The notes: generated from the letters alone by a model not told the origin. A stretch of 52,465 nucleotides of DNA from an uncultured Alphaproteobacteria bacterium (GCA_944390275.1 CALXPL010000009.1:1-52465), one strand, 5' to 3'; shown: positions 26,932 to 36,143, numbered from the stretch's first letter. Numbers and translations are program-made.

Positions 26932-28069
26932 TTCGGTTACCTTTTTGAAAATGATGAGAATTAGGATGAAAATTTTTATTAAATTTTGCTGAATTACGGT
27001 TATGATATTTTTTCTGAACTTTATTGGGATATTTTTGATTACGATGCATCAAATCGAGCAAAATTCCTTCACGAATACCACGGTCAGCCACGGTAATTTC
27101 GGAGATGGGCCAAAAAGAACATAGAGCTTCAATAATAGCACATCCCGAGAGGGTTAAATCAGCTTTTTGCGCACCGATACAAGGATGTTTTTTCCGCCCG
27201 TCATCACCCAAGATTTTAATTTTGTTGATAGCTCTGTCAATATCGCGTTTTGAAATAGAGATACCGTCAACGGCGGAACGATTATAGCGAGTAAGGTTGA
27301 GGTGGACGGCACCGAGAACGGTAACGGTACCGGAAGTACCGATGACTTGAATTTCCTGATTTTTAATTGCCTCAAAGATATGATACTTGTCGTCAAATTC
27401 TTTCAAGATTTTGTGAGTACGTTCAATAATAGAGTTATAAGCCAAATCGGTCATATCTTTAGCGGGAAAGGCCTCTGATATGGTAACCACGCCGTAAGGA
27501 AGAGAAACAAAACCTTCAATAAAAGTTTTTCCGGAATTGGTAATACGAGCCAAAGAGATTTCGGTAGAACCGCCGCCGATATCAAAGACCAAAGTACGTT
27601 TGATACAACGATTAAGCAAAGGGATACATCCGACAACGGCAAGACGAGCTTCTTCTTTAGAAGAAATGATTTCAATATTCAGACCGGTTTCTTTTTTGAC
27701 CAGAGTCAAGAAATCGCCGCAATTTTTGGCACGGCGACAAGCCGCGGTAGCCACCAAACGCATTTGATGGATTGGAGCATATTCATTAATGACTCCGGCA
27801 CAAATTTTAAGAGCGGTAAGCGTACGTCGGATAGCTTGTCGAGAGAGTTCGTTATTATTAATAATTCCCTCCCCCAAACGCGTAACCTTAGAAAAAGTTT
27901 CAATGACTTGAAAAGAAGTCGGTGTAGGAGAAGCGATAACCAAGCGGCAAGAAGTTGTCCCCAAATCGATAGCAGCATAGACGGGACGAGCTTGCTCATC
28001 ATTTACCCGAGCAAGCCCCGTTCTTGATTTATCAACATTTACCAAAAAATTATTTTTCATCACTCCCAT
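26921..28069 (-). CDS. Ppx/GppA family phosphatase, first tandem copy
   Basis: The 382-aa protein has an N-terminal extension of about 30 residues, then AAIDLGTTSCRLVIAS, RLGEGI, VFDIGGGSTEISLA and VIGTSGTVTVLGAV, the full actin-like phosphate-binding set, and a late ADRGIREGILLDL. The C-terminus ends in a basic His/Asn/Lys-rich tail of about 40 residues (NRNSAKFNKNFHPNSHHFQ). It could degrade polyphosphate or pppGpp; the specificity cannot be read. It starts 12 nt after ccrM. A GGGAG lies too close to an internal ATG at 28060, so the start at 28069 is kept. Confidence 0.92.
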   Translation of the reverse strand: MGVMKNNFLVNVDKSRTGLARVNDEQARPVYAAIDLGTTSCRLVIASPTPTSFQVIETFSKVTRLGEGIINNNELSRQAIRRTLTALKICAGVINEYAPIHQMRLVATAACRRAKNCGDFLTLVKKETGLNIEIISSKEEARLAVVGCIPLLNRCIKRTLVFDIGGGSTEISLARITNSGKTFIEGFVSLPYGVVTISEAFPAKDMTDLAYNSIIERTHKILKEFDDKYHIFEAIKNQEIQVIGTSGTVTVLGAVHLNLTRYNRSAVDGISISKRDIDRAINKIKILGDDGRKKHPCIGAQKADLTLSGCAIIEALCSFWPISEITVADRGIREGILLDLMHRNQKYPNKVQKKYHNRNSAKFNKNFHPNSHHFQKGNRNDK

Positions 28070-28081
28070 TAAACTTTACTT

Positions 28082-29203
<1,122 letters not shown>

Positions 29204-29326
29204 CTAAGGTTGTTTCAATGTTGCTAGTATGCGCAAATAAAGTTATAAATTTATTAACGCAGAGAAAAAAAACCGACGCGTTACAAAAACGGCGCAAATA
29301 GAATCTGTTAGGTATTGAAAAAGGAA

Positions 29327-29953
29327 TCATTTTTTCAAAAACTCCTGAATTGGGCGATAAGAAAGACGATGTACCTTTTCAACCACGCCGTGCAATTTCA
29401 AACCATCAATATGTTTTTTGGTGCCATATCCGGCATTTTTTTCAAAGCCGTAAAACGGATAAAGAGTAGCCAATTTTTGCATATAATGATCGCGATAAAC
29501 TTTAGCCACGATAGACGCTGCGGCAATAGAATAAGACCGAGCATCACCTTTGACCAGAGTCGCGGAAGGCACGGGAAAATTTTTAGGATTCTGATTACCG
29601 TCAATAAGGGCATGAGCGGGTTTAATTTTAAGATTATCAACCGCTCGTTTCATTGCCAAGAAAGTTGCTTGCAAGATATTCAGAGAGTCGATTTCAGCCA
29701 CGGAAGCCTCAGCTACGGAAAGACAAATTTTTCCGAGTTTTTCTTGTTCATAGAGAAGCTGGTAAAGTTTCTCTCGTTTTGCCGGAGTCAGTTTTTTAGA
29801 GTCATTAAGATTACTCAAGAGCTCGGCAGGAAGATTTTTATCAAGCACCACGGCAGCGGCAGCCACCACGGGACCGGCCCAAGGTCCCCGCCCTGCTTCA
29901 TCAATACCGGCCACCAAGCCGTTATATTTATTTTCTTCATCAAAATCGGGCAT
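29327..29953 (-). CDS. rnhB: Ribonuclease HII
   Basis: It removes misincorporated ribonucleotides and RNA primers from RNA-DNA hybrids. The 208-aa protein has the catalytic motif GIDEAGRGPWAGPV (Asp18, Glu19), a third acidic residue in HALIDGNQ and a fourth region near SIVAKVYRD. GAGG lies 7 nt before the ATG. It lies 25 nt downstream of queH, with which it is probably co-transcribed. GAATC overlaps the stop codon. Confidence 0.96.
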   Translation of the reverse strand: MPDFDEENKYNGLVAGIDEAGRGPWAGPVVAAAAVVLDKNLPAELLSNLNDSKKLTPAKREKLYQLLYEQEKLGKICLSVAEASVAEIDSLNILQATFLAMKRAVDNLKIKPAHALIDGNQNPKNFPVPSATLVKGDARSYSIAAASIVAKVYRDHYMQKLATLYPFYGFEKNAGYGTKKHIDGLKLHGVVEKVHRLSYRPIQEFLKK

Positions 29954-29978
29954 AAAAGCACCTCTATCATAAGTTTAA

Positions 29979-30521
29979 TTAGTCTTTTCGTTGCGAAAAA
30001 CGGCAACCGCAATAAGTCTGCGCATAAAGGTTCAAATCTTTTATCAAGAAAGTGCGACGGTCTTGCATCCCGTTTTTCCGACCTTCGATTTGCACATAAG
30101 GCACCCCGGTTTCGGCACTTGCTTTTTCGGCGGCTTGATTGACCTGCGCAAGATTTTTATAGCGCGACACCCCCAACACCGAAGCCACAGCGGTAAAACC
30201 GTTTTCTTTAGCAAACTGCATAACGCGTTTTAAGCGAAAGAAGAAACAAAGGCTGCATCTTTTACCGCGTTCAGGTTCATTTTCCAAGCCTTTAACGGCT
30301 TCTTCCCAATTTTGATTATCATAAGGCAATTCCACAAACGGAATATTATAAATTTGACAAACATGTTTATTTTCGGCACATCTTTTAAGATATTCCGCTT
30401 CCGGATAGATATTCGGATTATAAAAAGCAACGGTTGCATCAAGATTTTCCTGAGCCAGTTTTTCGATAACGGCACAAGAACAAGGGGCGCAACAAGATAA
30501 CAACAAAATTTTTTCGTTCAT
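29979..30521 (-). CDS. queH: Epoxyqueuosine reductase QueH
   Basis: QueH carries out the last step of queuosine synthesis, the reduction of epoxyqueuosine in tRNA, and is the non-cobalamin alternative to QueG. The 180-aa protein has the N-terminal SCCAPCSC cluster, the central ERGKRCSLCFFFRL and the C-terminal YCGC motif of the DUF208 family, which hold the [4Fe-4S] cluster and a second metal. AAGGAG lies 7 nt before the ATG. It heads the queH-rnhB unit. Confidence 0.94.
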   Translation of the reverse strand: MNEKILLLSCCAPCSCAVIEKLAQENLDATVAFYNPNIYPEAEYLKRCAENKHVCQIYNIPFVELPYDNQNWEEAVKGLENEPERGKRCSLCFFFRLKRVMQFAKENGFTAVASVLGVSRYKNLAQVNQAAEKASAETGVPYVQIEGRKNGMQDRRTFLIKDLNLYAQTYCGCRFSQRKD

Positions 30522-30610
30522 TATTTCTCCTTTTCAACGAAGCAAGATACATCAAAGTAAAGAAAAACACAAGAAAAAAGCGCATAAAAAGTGAAATTTT
30601 TAGACAAATA

Positions 30611-30639
30611 TTTACAATATTTTAAATTTATGATAATAT
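30611..30639 (+). promoter_or_regulatory. Promoter of the 30667 gene
   Basis: TTTACA (30611-30616), 17-nt spacer, TAATAT (30634-30639), about 28 nt before the ATG and divergent from queH. Confidence 0.6.
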
Positions 30640-30666
30640 AAGAGGAGAAGAAAAGGAGAAAAAAGG

Positions 30667-32172
30667 ATGAAATATGAGCAAGACGGGAATGTATTCGTAG
30701 GTCAAAATGGGGAATTATTTGTTTTAAAGAACTATCAGAAGATAAGAGAGAAGGACTATGAATTAAGCAAAGTCTTGCTGTTTCCAACAAAATTTCCGGA
30801 ACTGGATATAGAAGCCACCAAAGTTTTATCACAAGAAGTCCCTCCCCGTCATATTAATATTGACAAAGATGAATACATAAATGAGCTCAACAAACCATTT
30901 CCGAACATTAAAATCGGTTCAGACAAAGTTCTGTTAAACAATTTTCCGGAAATCAGCGATGCCTTTATATCCGAGTTTGCGCAAAAAGCCGGTTTACAAT
31001 TTCGCCGTGAGGATGTTTACAACCATGCACAATTCAATGAAAAAACACAAAAAATTGATTATCTTAATGAAAAGGGACAAGAAGTTGAAATTCCTTCCGT
31101 TGGCTCCTTTATAGACAATGAAATTACGATAGTAAATGAAATAATATCCTTAAACAAAGAAGACTATAAGACGGCACAAAAGAACGAAGCCGCCATAAAA
31201 GCGTTAGAGGCAGCGGAACCGGAATTAACCTATTGGGAAGCCAAAGAAAAAATTTTTTCACAACTTAGCCTAAAAGAACAAAAGCTGTATGACGTCTATG
31301 AGAGAGGCAAGAACAAAGAACATGAAATTAAAAAGACACTTTTACATGAAATAAAGCATTTCAAAAACAATTTTCTGTTAGAAAGCCGCCAATATAAAGA
31401 TGACTATAAGAACTTGAGTATAAAAAATTTGTTCAACCGCTGTATAGATGATGAAAGAAGCGCAACATTTGAAGAAATGCTGTACGAAGTAAACACTTAC
31501 TTAGAACAAGGAAAAGACGATGATTATTCCATGTTTAGCCAAGAGTCAAAATTCATAGTCAAAAAGTTGAAAAGCATCAACAATCAAGAAGAGAAAAGCA
31601 CCGAAGCCAAGAGAGAAGAAATAATAAAAATTTTAACCAATAGTGCCAAATTAATGAGTCTCAACTACATCCAATGGACAAAGCATTTGGAGGAATATGC
31701 GGAAGAATTTAACAACATTGTCCGAGAAGATGTTGAAAAAATGCCTTATTTAAGAGAGACGGAAACCGCAAATGAAGAATACTTCAAGCAACGTTCAATA
31801 ATTTATTCATACCGAGTTTACAATCCGGAAACAAAGAAGTATGAATATCAAGATTTATCAAAAATGCTTTACAGCCAAAACAATGGAAAATCAGAAAAAG
31901 TAGATGTGAGAACTCATCCGGAAGCATTAGCGGACTATATAAATGTTGATAAAAGATTTCAAAAAGAGATAAATGACATCAACAAAATATTAAAATTAAA
32001 AAGAGTAAGAGAGAGTCTTTCCTATAAGAAATTTGATAAAGGGATATTGTATCAAGGTAAAAAATTATCCAAACAATGGTTCCGTAAGAGTTATGCAAGT
32101 CAAAAAGCGGAATACCTCAAAAAAGAAGTCTATTCAAAGGTACAAGATTTATTAGCCAAAGAAGAAAGATAA
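30667..32172 (+). CDS. Predicted HExxH metalloprotein, 501 aa, function unknown
   Basis: I do not recognise the family. The protein is hydrophilic, Lys/Glu-rich, without a classical signal peptide. Residues 225-231 read LLHEIKH, a zincin HExxH motif (H227, E228, H231), with DDERSATFEE (261-270) about 30 residues later supplying a possible third Glu ligand. The rest is largely helical with probable coiled coil (residues 155-225 and 290-340). AAGGAG lies 11 nt before the ATG. It stands alone between queH and tRNA-Ile. A protease acting on host or competitor proteins after non-classical export is one possibility, but no secretion genes are nearby. Confidence 0.75.
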   Translation: MKYEQDGNVFVGQNGELFVLKNYQKIREKDYELSKVLLFPTKFPELDIEATKVLSQEVPPRHINIDKDEYINELNKPFPNIKIGSDKVLLNNFPEISDAFISEFAQKAGLQFRREDVYNHAQFNEKTQKIDYLNEKGQEVEIPSVGSFIDNEITIVNEIISLNKEDYKTAQKNEAAIKALEAAEPELTYWEAKEKIFSQLSLKEQKLYDVYERGKNKEHEIKKTLLHEIKHFKNNFLLESRQYKDDYKNLSIKNLFNRCIDDERSATFEEMLYEVNTYLEQGKDDDYSMFSQESKFIVKKLKSINNQEEKSTEAKREEIIKILTNSAKLMSLNYIQWTKHLEEYAEEFNNIVREDVEKMPYLRETETANEEYFKQRSIIYSYRVYNPETKKYEYQDLSKMLYSQNNGKSEKVDVRTHPEALADYINVDKRFQKEINDINKILKLKRVRESLSYKKFDKGILYQGKKLSKQWFRKSYASQKAEYLKKEVYSKVQDLLAKEER

Positions 32173-32209
32173 AAAAGAATAAAAAAGTGCAAAAAAATAA
32201 AAATAAGAC

Positions 32210-32238
32210 TTGACTAAGCCAAAAGATTATCCTATTTT
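32210..32238 (+). promoter_or_regulatory. Promoter of tRNA-Ile
   Basis: TTGACT (32210-32215), 17-nt spacer, TATTTT (32233-32238), start about 10 nt before the tRNA. Confidence 0.6.
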
Positions 32239-32255
32239 TCAAGACGAGTTACGAA

Positions 32256-32332
32256 GGGCCCTTAGCTCAGTTGGTTAGAGCAGGCCGCTCATAACGGTCT
32301 GGTCGTTGGTTCGAGTCCATCAGGGCCCACCA
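32256..32332 (+). tRNA. tRNA-Ile2 (CAT anticodon, lysidine-modified)
   Basis: 77 nt with CCA encoded. Acceptor GGGCCCT/AGGGCCC. The anticodon stem GGCCG/CGGTC encloses CTCATAA. CAT could mean Met, but the body (CTTAGCTCAG...GAGCAGGC, CTCATAA, TGGTCG-TGGTTC) matches E. coli ileX tRNA-Ile2 closely as I remember it. It would be read as AUA after TilS modification. Confidence 0.88.
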
Positions 32333-32334
32333 TA

Positions 32335-32365
32335 AAAAAAAGCTCCCGAGTGGAGCTTTTTTTTA
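32335..32365 (+). terminator. Terminator after tRNA-Ile
   Basis: AAAAAAAGCTCC-CGAGT-GGAGCTTTTTTT, starting directly after the CCA end. Confidence 0.9.
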
Positions 32366-32540
32366 TGGTTGATTAAGAGAGAATTCTCGAACCAACGACG
32401 GTCGTTGGGCTCGCAGGAACAAAAAATGTTTGGGGAACATTTTTTGCCGAGAGCTATAGCAGCGGTTAGATGCCGACCCCGTTGCTCATTATAAATACAA
32501 TTCAAATGATGTGTACGAGTTACAATTTTAATAACGCTTT
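32366..32540. repeat. Non-coding stretch with inverted and direct fragments of the tRNA T-arm
   Basis: CTCGAACCAACGAC (32387-32400) is an exact 14-nt inverted copy of the T-arm of the adjacent tRNA-Ile (32304-32317). After one G follows GTCGTTGG (32402-32409), a direct copy of part of it, making an 8-bp palindrome with one-base centre. Farther on, AAAAAATGTT-TGGGG-AACATTTTTT (32419-32443) is a hairpin. No gene is seen. Confidence 0.6.
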
Positions 32541-32576
32541 AAAAAAGAAGCAGAGAAATTTCTCTGCTTCTTTTTT
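32541..32576. terminator. Bidirectional terminator at the LRR gene end
   Basis: A perfect 36-nt palindrome: AAAAAAGAAGCAGAGAAA and its complement. T-runs lie on both strands; it ends the minus-strand LRR gene 40 nt past its stop. Confidence 0.92.
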
Positions 32577-32615
32577 TATATCTGTGTTGCAATTTCCAAC
32601 GAAAGCAAATTTAGA

Positions 32616-35024
32616 CTATTCGTACAGATTTGATTTTAATTGTTGTATAATGTGAATAGTTTCATCTCTCTTTGTTAAAGATTTACTGATATTTTTCAAA
32701 AGTTTCGTTTTCTTAGGATGGTATTGAAGAAAATTATCGCCCATTTCTTGAATTTTAGGTAAAGAAATTTCCTTTAATTGTTGATTGTATCGCAGAAAAT
32801 TCTCGCCGACATAGGCAACTTCCGGTAAAGAAATTTGAGTAAGATTTTTATTTTCATAAAGAAAATTCTCACCGATATCAGTAACTTTGGGTAAAGAAAT
32901 TTGTGCTATAATATTATTACAACAAAGGAAATCATCACCAATTTTTGTAACTTTGGGAAAAGAAATCTGACGTAAGTTTTCATTATAATACCCAAAACCA
33001 TCCCCAATTTCCATAACTTGAGGTAAAGAAATAACGGATAAGTTTTCATTATAATACCCAAAACCATCCCCAATTTCCATAACTTGAGGTAAAGAAATAA
33101 CGGATAAGTTTTTATTGTTACTAAGGAAATTATTTCCAATAACAGAAACCTTTGGCAAAGAAATTTGAGAGATATTTTCATTTTCTGAAAGAAACTTATC
33201 CCCAATTTCTGTAACTTCCGGTAAAGAAACTTGAACTAAATCTTTATTATTACAAAGAAAATTATTTCCAATTTCTGTAACTTTCGGCAAAGAAATCTGA
33301 CGTAAGTTTTTATTATAATAACCAAAACAATCACCAATTTCTGTAACCTGGGGCAAAGATATTTGCTTGAAATCAATATTACAATGAAGAAAATTATTTC
33401 CAATACTCGTAACTTCAGGTAAAGAGATTTGGACTAAACCTTTATTGTTAAAAAGGAAATCATCTCCAATAGCAGTAACCTTAGGCAAGGAAATCTGAGA
33501 TATAATTTTATTTTCAAAAAGGAAGCCCTTGTCAATCGAATCAACTTGAGGTAAAGAAATATGGGATAATTTCTCGTTGTTATGAAGAAAACAAGCTCCA
33601 ATTTGCTGAACATTAGGCAAAGAGATTTCCTCTAACACAGAATTGCGGCGAAGAAAATCGCTACCGATTTTTTTCACTTTAGGCAAAGACACATGAGTTA
33701 AATTATTGTTAGAGGCAAGAAAAGAATCTTGTATAATTTCAATTTTGGGTAAAGAAACCTCTGAGAGCAGAGCATTCCAAGGCAAGAACTCATTGCCGAC
33801 TTGAAGAACATTCGGCAAAGAAATTTCGGTAATTTGATTGTTGGAAAAAAGAAAATTATCACCAATTTTTTCGACTTGAGGCAAGGAAACTCTTTTTAAA
33901 TTTTTACCCCAAGAAAGAAATTGATGATCGATATTTTTTACTTTAGGCAAAGAAATACCTTCCAAAAATCTGGCATCATGAAGGAATCTACTTCCAATAG
34001 AAATCACATTCGACAAAGAAACATCAGATAATTCATTATTATATTGTAAAAAATTATCATCAATTTTTTTCACATTATCAAAATGTAAGGACTTAATCTT
34101 GCCATGGTCAAGTTCAAGAATGGTTTTTCCATCGGCTTGCAAACATTTATTGCCTTGTTCATTGACGGTAATTTGCAATTTTTTATCTTTGATTTCTTCT
34201 TGCAAAGCAGCGATAAAACCGTTTTCTAGCTCGCTAGGATTTTTAATGCTTTTATCTTGCAGATTTAAGATAAAATAATCAAGCATTAATTCTTTTTGCT
34301 TATCTATCTCATGAATGTTTCCATCCTCAACATAACAATTTTCTGAAAAATAAACGTTATTGATTTCATAATTGCAATTCACAATTTGATTATCTATAAG
34401 AACAAAATTTTCCGGTAAATGAACCTTTTGACTGGAGAAATCGACATGATAATGGTGTTTTAAGGCATCAGATAACCCCGAAATGATATTATCGGGATTG
34501 CTGTTAAAAGTATTATCAGGATTTTCAACCGTATGGTTATAACGATTTTTTATCGAAATAAAACCGCCGGATTTTAACATTTGAATTTGTAAAACGCTTG
34601 TTCCGTATTCATCTTCGCGTTTCGGATGGGGAAAATTCTCGCGTTTAATATCTTGAACATTTTTCTTAATGGCAACAACGATATGATAGTTTTTATAACG
34701 GTTAGGGTCGTGAAAGGTGCAAAGCTCCTCCCCTTTGGCATAAAATTGCTTCGGCCAGTTTTGTTTTTCCAACGTGTCGGCATAATAAGCGGTATATCCG
34801 GCTTTAGATAATAACTCGAGAGGGTGTTGATGAACGGCATGTTCTTCTATTTTGACATTTTTAAGCGACACCAGATAATTCATAAGCGGCTCGACTTCTC
34901 GTCCGGCAAATTTCACAATTTTATCCAAATCCGGAATATCAAAAATTCCATTATCATAAGCACGAATAGCTTTGGCAAAATGTTCGCCGTTCTGCTTTTT
35001 GATAATGTCAAACATTGTTTTCAT
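32616..35024 (-). CDS. BspA-like leucine-rich repeat protein with 21 repeats
   Basis: The 802-aa protein has an N-terminal unique part of about 310 residues (FDIIKKQNGEHFAKAIRAYDNG; no signal peptide) and then about 21 LRR_5/BspA-type repeats of 22 residues with consensus LxqISLPkVteIGdnFLxxNkn, ending in a short basic tail. Such repeats bind proteins, in gut bacteria often host surfaces, but lack of a signal means export would need a non-Sec route. The start at 35024 is preferred, with GGAG 9 nt upstream; the frame opens at 35039. Two adjacent repeats are identical at the DNA level. It lies beside tRNA-Ile and has its own terminator. Confidence 0.9.
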   Translation of the reverse strand: MKTMFDIIKKQNGEHFAKAIRAYDNGIFDIPDLDKIVKFAGREVEPLMNYLVSLKNVKIEEHAVHQHPLELLSKAGYTAYYADTLEKQNWPKQFYAKGEELCTFHDPNRYKNYHIVVAIKKNVQDIKRENFPHPKREDEYGTSVLQIQMLKSGGFISIKNRYNHTVENPDNTFNSNPDNIISGLSDALKHHYHVDFSSQKVHLPENFVLIDNQIVNCNYEINNVYFSENCYVEDGNIHEIDKQKELMLDYFILNLQDKSIKNPSELENGFIAALQEEIKDKKLQITVNEQGNKCLQADGKTILELDHGKIKSLHFDNVKKIDDNFLQYNNELSDVSLSNVISIGSRFLHDARFLEGISLPKVKNIDHQFLSWGKNLKRVSLPQVEKIGDNFLFSNNQITEISLPNVLQVGNEFLPWNALLSEVSLPKIEIIQDSFLASNNNLTHVSLPKVKKIGSDFLRRNSVLEEISLPNVQQIGACFLHNNEKLSHISLPQVDSIDKGFLFENKIISQISLPKVTAIGDDFLFNNKGLVQISLPEVTSIGNNFLHCNIDFKQISLPQVTEIGDCFGYYNKNLRQISLPKVTEIGNNFLCNNKDLVQVSLPEVTEIGDKFLSENENISQISLPKVSVIGNNFLSNNKNLSVISLPQVMEIGDGFGYYNENLSVISLPQVMEIGDGFGYYNENLRQISFPKVTKIGDDFLCCNNIIAQISLPKVTDIGENFLYENKNLTQISLPEVAYVGENFLRYNQQLKEISLPKIQEMGDNFLQYHPKKTKLLKNISKSLTKRDETIHIIQQLKSNLYE
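32973..33104 (-). repeat. Perfect tandem duplication of one 66-bp LRR unit
   Basis: Bases 32973-33038 and 33039-33104 are identical, giving two copies of NLSVISLPQVMEIGDGFGYY-type repeat. The other repeats differ from each other by several residues, so this is a recent duplication and shows the array is changing length. Confidence 0.95.
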
Positions 35025-35123
35025 ATTTCTCAGCTCCATATTTTGTCATTTTGTCATAAAATAACACAAAATAGAAAAAATGTAAAGAGATAATTTCTAC
35101 ATGAAAAATCATCAAGATTACTA

Positions 35124-35152
35124 TTGACAAAGAAAGAAAAAGGGCATAAAGA
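35124..35152 (+). promoter_or_regulatory. Promoter of a candidate non-coding transcript
   Basis: TTGACA (35124-35129), 17-nt spacer, TAAAGA (35147-35152). It points into a 270-nt region with hairpins and a terminator but no long open frame. Confidence 0.5.
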
Positions 35153-35158
35153 AAAGCA

Positions 35159-35424
35159 CAATTAAATATAATTTTGCATATTATGGTGTGGTTATTCGAA
35201 TTTCGATTAACATAGAGATTATTAACAAGAGTATTAACCTAAAAACAAACGGCTATGTGTACGTTAATTACAATTGCTGTAAATGGTGTTATTGTTTTCG
35301 TATTATAAGACACAGTCTTAACACCAAGACATAACACACTTGTTGATATCTGACAAACAAGAGAGAACTCTTGTCTTAATCAAAAGAGATTGCCCTTTTC
35401 AAAGGAGACAATCTCTTTTTTTTA
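35159..35424 (+). ncRNA. Candidate structured RNA of about 265 nt
   Basis: It lies between the promoter at 35124 and the terminator at 35384-35424. Inside are three ATTAAC direct repeats (35206, 35221, 35233), an 8-bp inverted pair TGGTGTTA/TAACACCA (35284-35291, 35319-35326), a competing hairpin TAAGAC-ACA-GTCTTA (35306-35320) and a perfect 7-bp hairpin ACAAGAG-AGAA-CTCTTGT (35357-35374). A tiny frame, 35255-35308, encodes the hydrophobic peptide MCTLITIAVNGVIVFVL but has no clear ribosome-binding site. It matches no RNA family I can name. Confidence 0.4.
35384..35424 (+). terminator. Terminator of the candidate RNA
   Basis: AAGAGATTG...CAATCTCTT with an inner CCTTT/AAAGG stem, followed by TTTTTT. 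Confidence 0.85.
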
Positions 35425-35453
35425 CCTAAAAGGATTTTTGTCCATTTTCCACA

Positions 35454-35482
35454 TTGACATAAAATCAAAAAAAATATGATAA
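35454..35482 (+). promoter_or_regulatory. Promoter with a long leader before the 35719 gene
   Basis: TTGACA (35454-35459), 17-nt spacer, TGATAA (35477-35482). The leader to ATG 35719 is about 230 nt. It contains the hairpin TCTATAC-TAA-GTATAGA (35590-35606) and a short frame from TTG 35560 to TAA 35625. No known riboswitch is recognised. Confidence 0.45.
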
Positions 35483-35718
35483 CCTAAACAAGATAAAATA
35501 TTATTTATATATTAATTGAAAACTCAATAAGTAAGGATAAAAAAGAAAGAAAAAAGTTATTGAAAGAGTATAAGCAATACCGCCCAACATCTATACTAAG
35601 TATAGAGGAACCAAAATTAAGATAAATTTTTCCGTTCAAGTATTTCCCCAGAGATTGAGATTTCCTAAAAAAAGAAAGTACGAAGAGAGGCGAAAGTCGG
35701 TAAATCGCGCTTAAAATT

Positions 35719-36009
35719 ATGGCAAAGATGATATTCATTGCTGCTATTGTTGCCGTTGCAATCATCTCATTGATTGTATTTATTTATAAAAGAATGAATA
35801 AATACAATCCTCAAAGAGAAGATTCCGGCACAGTAACCTTTCTGGCGGGTGTTTTCCTTGCAGGAATGGGGATTGTGGCATTTTGGGTGTTTGGATTTTC
35901 CGACAAGGAAATTCAAGCGCAATATGCCTTTCTTTTTGCCGGAATGGCGGCAACGGTAGCCCTAGCCGCCAAAGGCATCCATTACTTAAGATACCGCAAC
36001 ATGTATTAA
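35719..36009 (+). CDS. Small membrane protein, 96 aa, three predicted helices
   Basis: I do not recognise it. Predicted transmembrane segments are about residues 4-22 (MIFIAAIVAVAIISLIVFI), 40-60 and 68-86 (YAFLFAGMAATVALAAKGI), with a polar loop KRMNKYNPQREDSG after the first. There is no cysteine or obvious catalytic residue. There is no Shine-Dalgarno before the ATG; the sequence is CGCTTAAAATT. A strong terminator follows. The membrane protein at 36144 lies downstream on the same strand but is separated by that terminator. Confidence 0.75.
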   Translation: MAKMIFIAAIVAVAIISLIVFIYKRMNKYNPQREDSGTVTFLAGVFLAGMGIVAFWVFGFSDKEIQAQYAFLFAGMAATVALAAKGIHYLRYRNMY

Positions 36010-36034
36010 AAGTAAGGAAAAAAACTTTTTTTTG

Positions 36035-36060
36035 CAGCTCCGTTTTCGGAGCTGTTTTTT
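36035..36060 (+). terminator. Terminator after the 35719 gene
   Basis: CAGCTCCG-TTTT-CGGAGCTG and then T-run. Confidence 0.92.
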
Positions 36061-36143
36061 TATATTCGTTTCAACAAAATTAATAGGATTTTAAAAGAAA
36101 GGCAATAAAATGTAAGGAAAAGAATTACCATAAAGAAAAATTC

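Noticed and set aside
32320..32505. Minus-strand frame of 61 codons over the tRNA-Ile 3' end.
   Set aside because: It covers the tRNA acceptor, its terminator and a hairpin; no start signals.
32616..34020. Regular 66-bp periodicity resembling a CRISPR or satellite array.
   Set aside because: The periodicity is in frame with a continuous coding sequence of LRR units; units are diverged and there are no constant repeats with unique spacers.
35560..35625. Short basic frame (21 residues from TTG) in the 35719 leader.
   Set aside because: No ribosome-binding site and a rare start; kept only as a remark under the leader.
35505..35765. Minus-strand frame of 86 codons.
   Set aside because: It overlaps the start of the 35719 membrane protein and its leader, has no ribosome-binding site, and its composition reflects AT-rich sequence read backwards.
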